A DNA stretch of 64,000 nt from Bradyrhizobium sp. SRL28 (GCF_018596315.1 NZ_JAHEAG010000005.1:310001-374000); one strand, 5' to 3'. Numbered from the stretch's first letter, positions 26,401 through 34,511 are shown. Notes: generated from the letters alone by a model not told the origin. Numbers and translations are program-made.

Positions 26401-29400
26401 CGCCTATGGCGATGCCAATCCTGCGTTGACCTATCAGGTCGGTGGTTCGGGCTTGGTCAATGGCGACAGCCTGTCAGGCGCGCTTGCGACGTCGGCGACA
26501 ATTTCGAGCAATGTCGGTACCTACGGGATCGGGCAGGGAACGCTGGCGGCCTCGGGCAACTACGCGCTAAACTACACGAGCAACAATCTGACCATCACCC
26601 AGCGGGCGCTCACGGTGACGGCCGACGCCAAGAGCCGAGCCTACGGTGATGTCAATCCGGCGCTGACCTATCAGGTCGGCGGCTCTGGCCTGATCAACGG
26701 CGACACGCTGTCGGGCGCGCTCGCGACATCGGCGACGACGGCCAGCAACGTTGGCATCTACGGCATCACGCAAGGCAGCCTTGCGGCTTCGGGCAACTAC
26801 GCGCTGAACTACGCGAGCGACAACCTGACCGTCACCCAGCGCGCGCTCACCGTAACGGCGGACGCCAAGAGCCGTGCCTATGGCGACACAAACCCTGCGC
26901 TGACCTATCAGGTCGGCGGTTCGGGGCTGGTCAACGGCGACACGCTATCGGGTGCACTGGCGACATCTGCGACAATTTCGAGCAATGTCGGCACCTACGG
27001 CATCACGCAGGGTAACTTGGCGGCTTCGGGCAACTACGCGCTGAATTATTCGAGCAACAATTTGACCATCACCCAGCGGGCGCTCACGGTGACGGCCGAC
27101 GCCAAGAGCCGCGCCTATGGCGAGGTCAATCCGGCGCTGACCTATCAGGTCGGCGGCTCTGGCCTGGTCAACGGCGACACGCTGTCAGGCGCGCTCGCGA
27201 CATCGGCGACGACGGCCAGCAACGTTGGCATCTACGGCATCACGCAAGGCAGCCTCGCGGCTTCGGGCAACTACGCGCTGAACTACGCGAGCGACAACCT
27301 GACCGTCACCCAGCGCGCGCTCACGGTGACGGCGGACGCCAAGAGCCGTGCCTATGGCGATGCCAATCCGGCGCTGACTTATCAGGTCGGTGGTTCGGGA
27401 CTCGTCAATGGCGACACGCTGTCGGGTGCGCTGGCGACTTCGGCGACGACAGCCAGCAATGTGGGCGTCTACGGCATCGGGCAGGGCACGCTGACGGCCT
27501 CCGGCAACTACGCGCTGAATTATACGAGCAACAACCTGACCGTCGGCCAGCGCGCGATCACCGTGACGGCCGATGCGAAGAGCCGTGCCTATGGCGATGC
27601 CAATCCTGCGTTGACCTATCAGGTCGGCGGCTCGGGTCTGGTCAATGGCGATACGTTGTCGGGAGCGCTGGCGACGTCAGCGACGACAGCCAGTAATGTC
27701 GGCGTCTACGGCATCACGCAAGGCACGCTCACGGCCTCGGGTAACTACGCGTTGAATTATACGAGCGCTAACCTGACCGTCGGCCAGCGCGCGATCACGG
27801 TGACCGCCGATGCCAAGAGCCGCGCCTATGGCGACACAAACCCGGCGCTGACCTGGCAGGTTGGCGGCTCGGGGCTGGTCAATGGCGATACGCTATCCGG
27901 TGCGCTGGCGACGTCGGCGACATCAGCCAGCAATATCGGCATTTACGGGATCACGCAGGGTAGCTTGGCTGCCTCGGGCAACTACGCGCTGAATTATGCG
28001 AGTGCTGATCTGACCGTCACCCAGCGGGCGATCACCGTCACGGCCGACGCGAAGAGCCGCGTCTATGGCGACGCAAACCCAGCGCTGACCTATCAGGTCA
28101 GCGGCTCGGGTCTGGTCAATGGCGATACGTTGTCAGGTGCGCTGGCGACATCGGCGACCGCGGCCAGCAATGTCGGCACCTACGTGATCGGACGGGGGAC
28201 GCTGGCGGCCTCGGGCAACTACGCCCTGAACTATGCGAGCGCCAATCTCACTGTCACGCCGCGCGCGATCACTGTCACGGCGGATACCCAGAGCCGCACC
28301 TACGGAGATGGCAATCCTGCGCTGACCTATCAGGTCAGCGGCTCGGGCCTGATCAATGGCGACACCCTGTCGGGCGCGTTGGCGACGTCGGCGACAGCAG
28401 CGAGCAATGTCGGGATCTACGGCATTACGCAAGGCAGCCTCGCGGCTTCAACCAACTACGCACTCAACTATGCAAGCGCCAATCTCACGGTCACCCCACG
28501 CGCGATCACGGTGACAGCCGACGCCAAGAGCCGCGCCTATGGCGATGCCAATCCGGCGCTGACCTATCAGGTCGGCGGCTCGGGTCTGGTCAATGGCGAC
28601 ACACTGTCGGGCGCGCTGGCGACTTCGGCGACAACAGCCAGCAATGTCGGCGTCTACGGGATCGGGCAGGGCACGCTGGCGGCTTCGACCAACTATGCGC
28701 TGAACTATGCGAGCGCCAACCTGACAGTGGCGCAACGCGCAATCACCGTGACGGCCGACGCGAAGAGCCGCACCTATGGCGACACAAATCCGGCGCTGAC
28801 CTATCAGATTGGCGGCTCGGGCCTGGTCAACGGCGACACATTGTCGGGCGCGTTGGTGACATCGGCAACAACAGCCAGCAATGTCGGCGTCTACGGGATC
28901 GGGCAGGGCACGCTGGCGGCCTCGACCAACTATGCGCTGAACTATGCGAGCGCCAACCTGACGGTGACGCAACGCGCAATCACCGTGACAGCCGACGCGA
29001 AGAGCCGCGCCTATGGCGACACAAATCCGGCGCTGACCTATCAGGTCGGCGGCTCGGGCCTGGTCAACGGCGACACGCTGTCGGGCGCGCTGGCGACATC
29101 GGCGACGACTTCCAGCGATGCCGGCGTCTACGGCATCACGCAGGGGACGCTGGCGGCCTCCTCGAACTACGCCTTCGCCTTTGTTGGAGCGAGCCTCACG
29201 GTTACGCCAGCAGCCGCTACGCCAGCCGCTCGCGTACCGACCGCAGAACTCGCAGCGTACGTGAGGTCGCGGGTCGCTTTGCCCGCGCCGCAGCCGCCCG
29301 AGCAGATGCGCGAGCCCGTGAGCATCGAGCAACCGTCTGCCGCAATCGTCTGCAAATCCAGGCAATGCCTTGAGCTTCCTCATCCGAACAATCGGCGGAT

Positions 29401-29470
29401 TGGCGAACGCGCCAGATTCGTCGACACGATGATCAGTCGCGATCGGCTGCCAGCCTTTGTCGACAATTGA
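20456..29470 (+). CDS. Giant two-partner-secretion exoprotein (TpsA) with GLUG motifs and MBG repeats
   Basis: 3004 residues. An extended signal peptide (about 1-42, ending QPAIAQ) leads into the TPS haemagglutination-activity domain (about 45-160), with TGIVNWSSFSIGQGNQVQFN, GNVPSSINGVL and the conserved VYLVNPSGVVVG. Beta-helical repeats follow. Two blocks of GLUG motifs come next (about 650-800 and 938-1125, e.g. FTGNLDGQGHTISGLFINRP and VGGLVGY units), then one degenerate and 21 regular MBG (YGX-type) domains (about 1183-2920). The tail is 84 residues long with a Cys-x4-Cys pair (2966, 2971). TpsA proteins are exported by Sec and then by a dedicated TpsB pore, and act in adhesion, aggregation or contact-dependent competition. 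No C-terminal toxin domain is visible, so adhesion is favoured. The partner gene lies 201 bases downstream. Confidence 0.9.
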   Translation: MIVSSTSCLSPAIKSCTREFRASVSLIALLWGLGCAQPAIAQSLPTGGTVASGNVAIGSTSPTSLTISQSSRTGIVNWSSFSIGQGNQVQFNNGSGATLNRVTGNVPSSINGVLSATGSVYLVNPSGVVVGPSGEIKTGGSFVASTLDVKDAEFRVGGSLTFSGNSNASVVNLGKIGASKGDVVLIARQVRNDGSLTARNGTAAMASGSEVVLSDGSLGNGKVLVRRPAQDGEVRNSGAIRAAEVELRANGGNVYALAGNTGQAITATGVASKGGRIFLTAEGGSVNVTQKVVARRVQANVARTAITSPRGAFSGGDVVVSGDKVVVGGTIEAKGNGGAGGTVVVTGTDITLTSGAVIDASGTSGGTVLIGGDRAGGADASLKFLRQTIANAQNTAIEAGATITADGTSGAGGNVVVWSDGTTSFAGAISTQGLRGGFIETSGHVFNFTGGSVNAGYGGSWLLDPVDLTIDATLAGTIATALNGGSNVTQLTSATGSGGNGDITVASGISWSTSATLTLSAYRNIAVNANITSTGGGGVVLRADNAGTGTGTVTFGGGQVSTAGTVSIFYNPTGSNSTVNATKYTAPTQTNFASNVTGGATLKTTMLVNTVYDLQNINNNKAGTYALGRDIDAGITSTWNGGAGFQQIGASNTFTGNLDGQGHTISGLFINRPSDQNVGLVGYLAAGATVSNVGVIGATVTGHTTVGAIVGANYGAVSNVYSSGSVTAISAGAGGLVGYNFQTLSNGYSNSAVSGTLYVGGAVGLNNIAAGPTAGSISQVYATGAVTGTGGSPSYVGGLVGFNGNSVTASYWDTYTSGQTSGIGGSGPGSVTAVTSDPAQSAAANYAFKQSAYGNFSFPGTGSTGWFMINGQTRPFGRWEYQTTITNAHQLQLMAMNLGASYTLAGNIDLGSSLAAVGGKYPGMWSSAGFSPIGSTATKFTGAFNGQGYTIANLTINRPTTDDVGLFGYVGAGVTVRDAGLPGAAVTGRNNVGALAGINAGTITRSYATGVVNGTGGYIGGLVGYNFGTGSNVTQSYASVTVGSPNFYVGGLVGYSEGAIAQAYAVGAVSGQYAGGLAGNNSGTITQAYAAGAVSGSNLGGLVGNNGGTITQSYFDTVTTGQIAAIGNGTINGGIGLTTSQMQNPANYATTYAGWDFANVWSAPSAGYYPQLYGVNYVLRVDPANALRTYGDANPAFTYSYYGLHTGDTSAILGGLSLSTAATTASNVGSYAITAGGTVISTTGQAYRLIQTPAALTVTPRAITVTADAKSRAYGDANPALTWQVGGAGLVNGDTLSGALATSATTASNVGTYGITLAASSNYTVSSFTGANLTVTPRAITVAADAKSRAYGDANPALTWQVGGAGLVNGDTLSGALATSATTASNIGVYGITQGTLAASTNYTMSSFTGANLTVTPRAITVTADAKSRAYGDANLALTWQVSGSGLVNGDSLSGALATAATVTSNVGTYGISQGTLAASSNYALSYTGNNLTVTPRAINVTADAKSRAYGDANPALTYQVSGAGLANGDTLSGVLATSATTASNVGVYGITQGTLAASTNYALNYTSANLTVGQRAITVTADAKSRAYGDANPALTYQVGGAGLVNGDTLSGALATSATTASNVGTYGIGQGTLTASGNYALNYTSANLTVGQRAVTVTADAKSRAYGDANPALTYQVGGSGLVNGDSLSGALATSATTASNVGVYGITQGTLAVSGNYALNYTSANLTVGQRAITVTADAKGRAYGDVNPALTYQVGGSGLVNGDTLSGALATSATTASNVGVYGIGQGTLTASGNYALNYTGANLTVSQRAITVTADAKSRAYGDVNPALTYQVGGSGLVNGDSLSGALATSATAASNVGTYGIGQGTLAASGNYALNYASADLTVTQRAITVTADAKSRAYGDTNPALTYQVSGSGLVNGDTLSGALATSATAASNVGTYVIGQGTLVASGNYALNYTGDNLTVTQRAITVTADAKSRAYGDANPALTYQVGGSGLVNGDSLSGALATSATISSNVGTYGIGQGTLAASGNYALNYTSNNLTITQRALTVTADAKSRAYGDVNPALTYQVGGSGLINGDTLSGALATSATTASNVGIYGITQGSLAASGNYALNYASDNLTVTQRALTVTADAKSRAYGDTNPALTYQVGGSGLVNGDTLSGALATSATISSNVGTYGITQGNLAASGNYALNYSSNNLTITQRALTVTADAKSRAYGEVNPALTYQVGGSGLVNGDTLSGALATSATTASNVGIYGITQGSLAASGNYALNYASDNLTVTQRALTVTADAKSRAYGDANPALTYQVGGSGLVNGDTLSGALATSATTASNVGVYGIGQGTLTASGNYALNYTSNNLTVGQRAITVTADAKSRAYGDANPALTYQVGGSGLVNGDTLSGALATSATTASNVGVYGITQGTLTASGNYALNYTSANLTVGQRAITVTADAKSRAYGDTNPALTWQVGGSGLVNGDTLSGALATSATSASNIGIYGITQGSLAASGNYALNYASADLTVTQRAITVTADAKSRVYGDANPALTYQVSGSGLVNGDTLSGALATSATAASNVGTYVIGRGTLAASGNYALNYASANLTVTPRAITVTADTQSRTYGDGNPALTYQVSGSGLINGDTLSGALATSATAASNVGIYGITQGSLAASTNYALNYASANLTVTPRAITVTADAKSRAYGDANPALTYQVGGSGLVNGDTLSGALATSATTASNVGVYGIGQGTLAASTNYALNYASANLTVAQRAITVTADAKSRTYGDTNPALTYQIGGSGLVNGDTLSGALVTSATTASNVGVYGIGQGTLAASTNYALNYASANLTVTQRAITVTADAKSRAYGDTNPALTYQVGGSGLVNGDTLSGALATSATTSSDAGVYGITQGTLAASSNYAFAFVGASLTVTPAAATPAARVPTAELAAYVRSRVALPAPQPPEQMREPVSIEQPSAAIVCKSRQCLELPHPNNRRIGERARFVDTMISRDRLPAFVDN
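24242..29218 (+). repeat. 21 tandem 237-bp repeats encoding MBG domains
   Basis: Each unit encodes 79 residues beginning ITVTADAKSRAYGDANPALT, with SGLVNGDTLSGALATSAT in the middle and NYALNYxxxNLTVxxRA at the end. The first two units are 77 and 80 residues long. Protein identity between units is very high, and DNA identity is high enough that blocks look duplicated. The sequences at 26101 and 27997 (8 units apart) and at 26581 and 27055 (2 units apart) are nearly the same. The array should be prone to recombination, copy-number change and assembly collapse. Confidence 0.95.
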
Positions 29471-29671
29471 TGTTGATTGTGTGGATGAGCGCCACACATT
29501 CGGATGTGTTGATACACGCATAAGTTGGTATGAGCGGAGTCATCTCAACCGTACACGCTGCAGTTATGTCACAGCTGGAACTCGCCTTAAACGGTTATTA
29601 ATCCAGAAACCATATTGATTGACTTATTCATTGTTCGCCGTGTGCGACAGAACGTCGGGACGTGCAAACTC

Positions 29672-31444
29672 ATGCAGACTCATACGTCGATGGTGCGAAC
29701 ATCCGCGCGTCATGCGACGGGAATCGGCACCTGTTGTGCGCTGATCATGGCCGGCACTGTTGCGATCGCGCCTGACGGCATCGCGCAGGCGCAAGTGGTG
29801 GAGCGCAATCTGCCGCCGGAGCCGCCGCGCCGCGCGTCGGCGATCAAGATCGATACCAACGATCTGCTCAGGAGCGACGATGCAACGCCGCTCGGCGTAA
29901 ACGTTCAAGCCATCGTCCTGATTGGAGCAAACGCCGGCGCGAAACGGGTCGGCGGCGCGAAGGGTATCGATGTGAGCGAGGTCAGCGGAATCGACGCCGC
30001 CGCGCTTCGCGAGCAACTCACGCCATTCGTCGATCGGCCGCTCAGCCGCAAGCTGATCGCCGAAGTGCAGGCGGCGGTGGCCGCGGCTTACCGCGAGGCC
30101 GGGCGACCGTTCGTATCGGTCACGCTGCCGCCGCAGGAAGTATCGTCCGGCGTGCTCCAGCTCCGCGTGATCGTCTTCAAGGTCGCCGGCATCAAGGTGA
30201 CGGGAGCCGCACCTGAGAGTTACCCGCGAAGCCGCATCCGCCTTGTCCCCGGGCAGGAAATCGATGCCCGCAAGCTTGAGACCGATCTCGACTGGGCCAA
30301 CCGCAATTCGTTTCGGCAGGTCGAAGCGGTGTTCGGCCCCGGCAAGGATCTCGGGCTGACAGACGTCGATATCAAGGTGACGGACCGCAAGCCGTGGCAG
30401 GTATACGCCGGCTATGCCAACAGCGGCACGCTCCTGACCGACCGCAATCGCTATTATGTCGGCGCCAGCGGAGCGCCGTCCGCCGATATCGTCGCGTCCT
30501 ATCAGCTCACCGGCAGCGGCAATTTCTGGGCCGACGATGGGGTGTTCAGCCGGACCGACGCCAAATATGTCAGTCAGGCAGGACGGTTGCTCACGCCGCT
30601 TGGATTGCGCACGAGTCTCGAAGTCGTGGGCGATCATGTGCTGACCAATGAGCGGCCCAACAATCTGTTCCAGATCAAGACTCAAACCAGCCAGGCATCG
30701 GCAATCGTCCGGACCGCGCTGTCCGATCTGCTGCCGCCGGCGGCCGGCGATCTGCTCGGCGGCGTCGAACTCAAGCACCAGCTTCGCACGACCATCTTCG
30801 ATGATACGCCTGTCGCGGAGGGCAGCGCCGATGTTGCCCAATTGGTGGTCGGATGGAACGGGCGCTGGTCGGACAATCTGGGCACCAACACCCTCGACGT
30901 CCGTTTCAAGTCCAATCCCGGAGGCATTCTGACCGGTAACAATTCGCACGCCTGGAGCGCCTTCACCAATGGACGCGTCACCGACGTGCAGACCAATCTC
31001 GTCACCCTCGAATATGGCCGCGTGACGCCGCTGCCGAAGGGCCTGTCGCTGAAATCGGAAGTGTCCGTGCTGGCATCGTCCAAGCCGCTTCCGGACACCG
31101 AACGCATCGGGCTCGGCGGGATACAAGCCGTGCGCGGTTATGTGACCGAAGACGGTGCGGTCGACCAGGCCGTGATCCTGCGCAACTCGCTCTACGTCTC
31201 GATGCCCAACATGCCTTCGTGGATGCCGGGCACGCTGGCGCCGTTCCTGCTGGCCGACGTCGGGTGGGGGCGGGATCTGTTTTCGCGGCGCGACTCCACG
31301 CTGTCGTCGGTCGGAGCCGGATTCGACTTTGCGGCCGGGTCGAACTTCAATTCCAAGCTGCTGGCGGCCAGGGCACTGACCGACGGCCTGCATACCCCGG
31401 CCGGATCCTGGCGCGTGTCGCTGCAGGCATCGGTGAGCTATTGA
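29672..31444 (+). CDS. TpsB outer-membrane transporter (ShlB/FhaC/HecB family)
   Basis: 590 residues from ATG at 29672; a TTG at 29615 would add 19 residues. A signal peptide ends near IAQAQ. The periplasmic part contains POTRA-type sequence (ALREQLTPFVDRPLSRKLIA, AYREAGRPFVSVTLPPQ, then RLVPGQEIDARKLETDLDWA). The rest is a 16-stranded barrel rich in alternating polar/apolar strands, with the loop-6 motif VRGYVTEDGA near 486 and a C-terminal aromatic end SLQASVSY for BAM recognition. It would recognise the TPS domain of the upstream exoprotein in the periplasm and thread it across the outer membrane. tpsA before tpsB is the classic order. Confidence 0.92.
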   Translation: MQTHTSMVRTSARHATGIGTCCALIMAGTVAIAPDGIAQAQVVERNLPPEPPRRASAIKIDTNDLLRSDDATPLGVNVQAIVLIGANAGAKRVGGAKGIDVSEVSGIDAAALREQLTPFVDRPLSRKLIAEVQAAVAAAYREAGRPFVSVTLPPQEVSSGVLQLRVIVFKVAGIKVTGAAPESYPRSRIRLVPGQEIDARKLETDLDWANRNSFRQVEAVFGPGKDLGLTDVDIKVTDRKPWQVYAGYANSGTLLTDRNRYYVGASGAPSADIVASYQLTGSGNFWADDGVFSRTDAKYVSQAGRLLTPLGLRTSLEVVGDHVLTNERPNNLFQIKTQTSQASAIVRTALSDLLPPAAGDLLGGVELKHQLRTTIFDDTPVAEGSADVAQLVVGWNGRWSDNLGTNTLDVRFKSNPGGILTGNNSHAWSAFTNGRVTDVQTNLVTLEYGRVTPLPKGLSLKSEVSVLASSKPLPDTERIGLGGIQAVRGYVTEDGAVDQAVILRNSLYVSMPNMPSWMPGTLAPFLLADVGWGRDLFSRRDSTLSSVGAGFDFAAGSNFNSKLLAARALTDGLHTPAGSWRVSLQASVSY

Positions 31445-31474
31445 GGGCTTCTGCTACACCTCACAGATTCCAGA

Positions 31475-32362
31475 CTAGCTCAACACCCCGTACTTCCTGA
31501 ACCAGGCCTGCATCTGGCCCCAGGCGTCCTCGGCCGCGTCCTTGCGGTAGCTCGGGCGATAGTCGGCGTGGAAGCCGTGCGGGGCGCCGGGATAGGTCTT
31601 GAACTCGGCAGTCTTCTTGTCCGCCGCCAGAGCCGCCTTGAAGGCTTCCACCGTCGCGACGGGAATGCCGGTGTCGGCCTCGCCATAGAGGCCGATCACG
31701 GGTGCCTTCATCTCGCCCGCGAGCTGCGTCGGGCTCTTCGGCCAGACCGGATTTGGCGGATCGACCAGCGAACCGTAGAACGCGGCGCCCGCCTTGAGCG
31801 CACCGCTGTGGGCGGCATATTCCCAGACCGTCCGCCCGCCGCGGCAGAACCCGATGATGCCGAGCCGCGAGGTATCGCCGCCTTGCGACTTGGCCCAGGC
31901 AACGGTGCCGTCGAGATCGGACAATAGTTCGGCGTCCGGCTTCGAATTCACGATCGGCATTAGCTGCGGGATTTCGGTAATCTTGGTCAGGTCGACGCCC
32001 TTGCGGAAATAGTAATCCGGCGCCACCGCGAACGCGCCGAGCTTGGCGAGGCGCCGCGTCACGTCCTTGATGTATTCGTGCAGGCCGAAAATCTCCATCG
32101 CCACCAGCACCACCGGCGGGTTGCTGACGCCGGCCGGCCGCGCGAAATAGCCGGGCATCTCGCCGTCCGCGACCTTGATCCTGGCATCACCGGTGACGAG
32201 GCTGCTGGTGTCCGTCTTGATCACGTCGGCGCGCACCGGCCCGGCCGCAAGCGTATAGCCCGCCGTCACGGCGGCCGACGCGGTCATGAAGCCGCGGCGC
32301 GAGAATGGCGCGACCTTGGTCAGCCCGATGACATCCGAGGTCAGCATGGGTTCGGCGCTCAT
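31475..32362 (-). CDS. Tat-exported dienelactone hydrolase family protein
   Basis: 295 residues from ATG at 32362 with AGGAGG upstream. The N-terminus has a twin-arginine motif (SRRGFMTASAAV, Arg 22-23), a hydrophobic stretch and a cleavage region GPVRADV, so export in folded form is likely. The hydrolase domain has VVLVAMEIFGLHEYIKDVTR, the nucleophile elbow GFCRGGR (Cys as in dienelactone hydrolase), VIGLYGEADTGIP and GAPHGFHADYRPSY with the catalytic His. Family enzymes open lactone rings in aromatic breakdown, but exported members are little studied. It is convergent with tpsB, with only 30 bases between their stops. Confidence 0.88.
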   Translation of the reverse strand: MSAEPMLTSDVIGLTKVAPFSRRGFMTASAAVTAGYTLAAGPVRADVIKTDTSSLVTGDARIKVADGEMPGYFARPAGVSNPPVVLVAMEIFGLHEYIKDVTRRLAKLGAFAVAPDYYFRKGVDLTKITEIPQLMPIVNSKPDAELLSDLDGTVAWAKSQGGDTSRLGIIGFCRGGRTVWEYAAHSGALKAGAAFYGSLVDPPNPVWPKSPTQLAGEMKAPVIGLYGEADTGIPVATVEAFKAALAADKKTAEFKTYPGAPHGFHADYRPSYRKDAAEDAWGQMQAWFRKYGVLS

Positions 32363-32840
32363 TGGCAGGTCCTCCTTTTTTGGGAGGCGCATTCAGCTTG
32401 CAAACCGGTGCGAACGCAAATCACCTGCTTGCGAGAATGTCAGCTGGTTGGGGGAGGCGCGCAGCGCAAAGGCCCAAAAATCGGGCACAAAAGAACAAGG
32501 CCGTCGACGCAGTATACCGTCAACGACCTTGCCAGCCCCGGATATTGAAATCGGCTCACGCCATCCGGTGAATTTCACGATGCCCGGGATTCCTGCGGGG
32601 AAGTGTGAACCAGTTCACAAAGCCGGAAAAAAGTTGCGGCAAGACGTGCCGTAACGGTGGAAAATATCCCGCCGCCCGCCGCATGGGGCAGTGGCGCGAT
32701 CGGACCGCCTTCTCAAGGTACCTGCAATGACGGTCGTTGTGAGGCGGCTGGACAGGCAAGGTGCTGATCAACGTGAAACTTCGGCCGGCCGCACATCAGC
32801 CCGCTGAGCGGGCCTCATCGCCAAGCTCCGTCGAGACCGA
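32363..32840. other. Gene-free interval
   Basis: These 478 bases lie between two leftward genes. They should contain the promoter of the dienelactone hydrolase gene at the left. An imperfect hairpin (AAGGCCGTCGACG against CGTCAACGACCTT, 32500-32533) is present. No reading frame here has a ribosome site or protein-like composition, and I see no RNA gene. Confidence 0.5.
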
Positions 32841-33347
32841 TCAGCCGCGCGCCTTGGCGCGGCTGCGGTTCGCGCTCCGGTTTGAGCGGGGCTTTGCCTT
32901 GGCCGTCCGCTTACGCGGCGCGGTAGCCGCGGCGGGTTCGGCGGCTTGCGCGCTGGCAAAGGATTGCCGCAAGCCGTCGACTGCTTCGGTCAGCGTTCCG
33001 ACCTGCTCGGAAAGCTTCCTAGTGTCGGCCTGCTGCGCGGCGAGCAGGCGGCGTACGGTCAGCAGCTGATCCTGCACCACCTGCAACTGATCGATCGATT
33101 CCTGCTGCGTCGCCTCCAGACCCTTGGTCTTCTCGACCAGTTGTTCGGACGCCTGCGCGGCGCGGACCTGCATCTGTCGGCTCGCGACCACGCGATCGGT
33201 CTCGGGGGCGCTGCCGGTATAGGCGCGCCACAGGGCGATAGAGCTTACGCCAAGCACAACAATGACGAGGGCCGCAGCGGCGATCGCAATCGGCTGTCCG
33301 CCAAAACGCGCGATGGGGCTGGCACTCCGGGGCTCGAGTTCGATCAT
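32841..33347 (-). CDS. Single-pass membrane protein with coiled coil, unknown function
   Basis: 168 residues. A short cytoplasmic N-terminus (MIELEPRSASPIARFGG) precedes one membrane helix (PIAIAAAALVIVVLGVSSIALW, about 19-40). Residues 55-130 form a Gln/Glu/Leu-rich coiled coil (EQLVEKTKGLEATQQESIDQ, QDQLLTVRRLLAAQQ). The C-terminus is Lys/Arg-rich (RKRTAKAKPRSNRSANRSRA). The layout suggests a membrane-anchored, oligomeric scaffold whose basic tail might bind nucleic acid or polysaccharide. No family recognised. Confidence 0.75.
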   Translation of the reverse strand: MIELEPRSASPIARFGGQPIAIAAAALVIVVLGVSSIALWRAYTGSAPETDRVVASRQMQVRAAQASEQLVEKTKGLEATQQESIDQLQVVQDQLLTVRRLLAAQQADTRKLSEQVGTLTEAVDGLRQSFASAQAAEPAAATAPRKRTAKAKPRSNRSANRSRAKARG

Positions 33348-33446
33348 GCGACTCCAAATCCGGACGTGATTCTAAAGTTCCAAAATAGCACAGGCCGGAG
33401 GGCGCTAAAACCCGGGATTTGTAGGACGAGCCTTGGATTCCCGGCA

Positions 33447-33468
33447 AAACCCCTCAGGATCGGGGTTT
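33447..33468 (-). terminator. Rho-independent terminator for the esterase gene
   Basis: On the reverse strand AAACCCC pairs with GGGGTTT around CGATCCTGA or so, and the stem runs into TTTT. It lies about 35 bases beyond the stop codon of the leftward esterase gene at 33504. Confidence 0.65.
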
Positions 33469-33503
33469 CGAGCTCAGCAACGGCTCCCCCGGAAGGGGCC
33501 TGG

Positions 33504-34391
33504 CTAGCGGATCTGCGCCCGGATGAACTGGCCGGCGTAGGCCAACGCGCGCCGGCCGTCTTCGAGATTTGCATTCCAGACTGGCCATGCATGGATCATG
33601 TGCGGCCAGATTTGCAGCGTCACATCGACATCGGCTGCGCCTGCGGCCTCGGCAAGCCGCGTCGCGTCCGCGAGCAATGTCTCGGCCGATCCGACCTGAA
33701 TCAGGGCCGGCGGAAAGCCCGTGAGATCGGCAAACAGCGGCGAGATCAGCGGAGCGCGGCGATCGATGGATGGCGGCGCATAGGCATCCGCGAGTTCAGC
33801 GAGATAGGCTTTGTGAATCAGCGGATCGATGGCGTCCTTGGTCGCAAGCGTGCTGCCGGACATCGTGAGATCTGTCCACGGCGAAATCAGCCAGGCGCAC
33901 GCAGGCAGCGGCTCTCCCGCCGCGCGCAAACGGCTGATCAGCCCAAGCGTCAGGTTGCCGCCGGCGCTGTCGCCGCCGACGGCGATATCAGTCGCTGCAA
34001 TGCCTTGCCGGCGCAGAAAGCGCCATGCCGCGAGCGCGTCTTCATGGGCGGCAGGGTAAGGATGTTCAGGGGCAAGCCGATAGTCGATCGCAAGCGTCCG
34101 TGTGCGCGCCGCACGCCCCGCCTCCGTCACCAGGCGGCGGTGGCTCACAATCGAGCCGGAGCAATATCCGCCGCCGTGGAAATACAGCAGCACGCGCGAA
34201 GGCTCGCTGCCGGGCACGATCGACCACTCGCCGGCGACGCCATCACAATCGACGGCCTCGCATTGAATGTCTGGCGCCACCGGCCAGGTCGACCCGACCT
34301 CGTCGAGGCGTTCACGTCGTTCCGACCATCCGACCGGCCGTGGCTTCGAGCCCAGCAATGTGCGGATGGCGTCGATCTCGCTGTGGGCCAA
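33504..34391 (-). CDS. Alpha/beta hydrolase, hormone-sensitive-lipase (HSL) family esterase
   Basis: 295 residues. The HSL oxyanion motif is LLYFHGGGYCSGS (near residue 70), followed by LAIDYRLAPEHPYPAAHED. The nucleophile elbow is GGDSAGGNL with Ser near 142, the acid motif ADATRLAE is preceded by LIQVGSAETLLAD, and the catalytic His is in WPHMIHAWPV. Family members hydrolyse short acyl esters in the cytoplasm. The actual substrate is unknown. It stands alone; a terminator follows its stop. Confidence 0.9.
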   Translation of the reverse strand: MAHSEIDAIRTLLGSKPRPVGWSERRERLDEVGSTWPVAPDIQCEAVDCDGVAGEWSIVPGSEPSRVLLYFHGGGYCSGSIVSHRRLVTEAGRAARTRTLAIDYRLAPEHPYPAAHEDALAAWRFLRRQGIAATDIAVGGDSAGGNLTLGLISRLRAAGEPLPACAWLISPWTDLTMSGSTLATKDAIDPLIHKAYLAELADAYAPPSIDRRAPLISPLFADLTGFPPALIQVGSAETLLADATRLAEAAGAADVDVTLQIWPHMIHAWPVWNANLEDGRRALAYAGQFIRAQIR

Positions 34392-34511
34392 GGTGCGTTC
34401 TCCCGCTGCGGCGGGCCATCATCGCATATCGGTTGGGCAGCGCAAAAGCATTGGAAGTGTACATCCCGGGTGGCGCTGGCGGCATGGATTTCTACCGGCC
34501 GCGCCGTACCC

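Noticed and set aside
24242..29218. CRISPR-like tandem repeat array
   Set aside because: Unit length is 237 bases without unique spacers, and the array is in one coding frame encoding MBG domains.
20456..29470. Contact-dependent inhibition (CdiA-like) toxin system
   Set aside because: The exoprotein ends in a short tail after the MBG repeats, with no toxin domain, VENN-type motif or adjacent immunity gene.
29624..31393. Leftward open frame of 589 codons opposite tpsB
   Set aside because: The TpsB product has a signal peptide, POTRA sequence and the RGY loop; the opposite frame shows no protein-like features.
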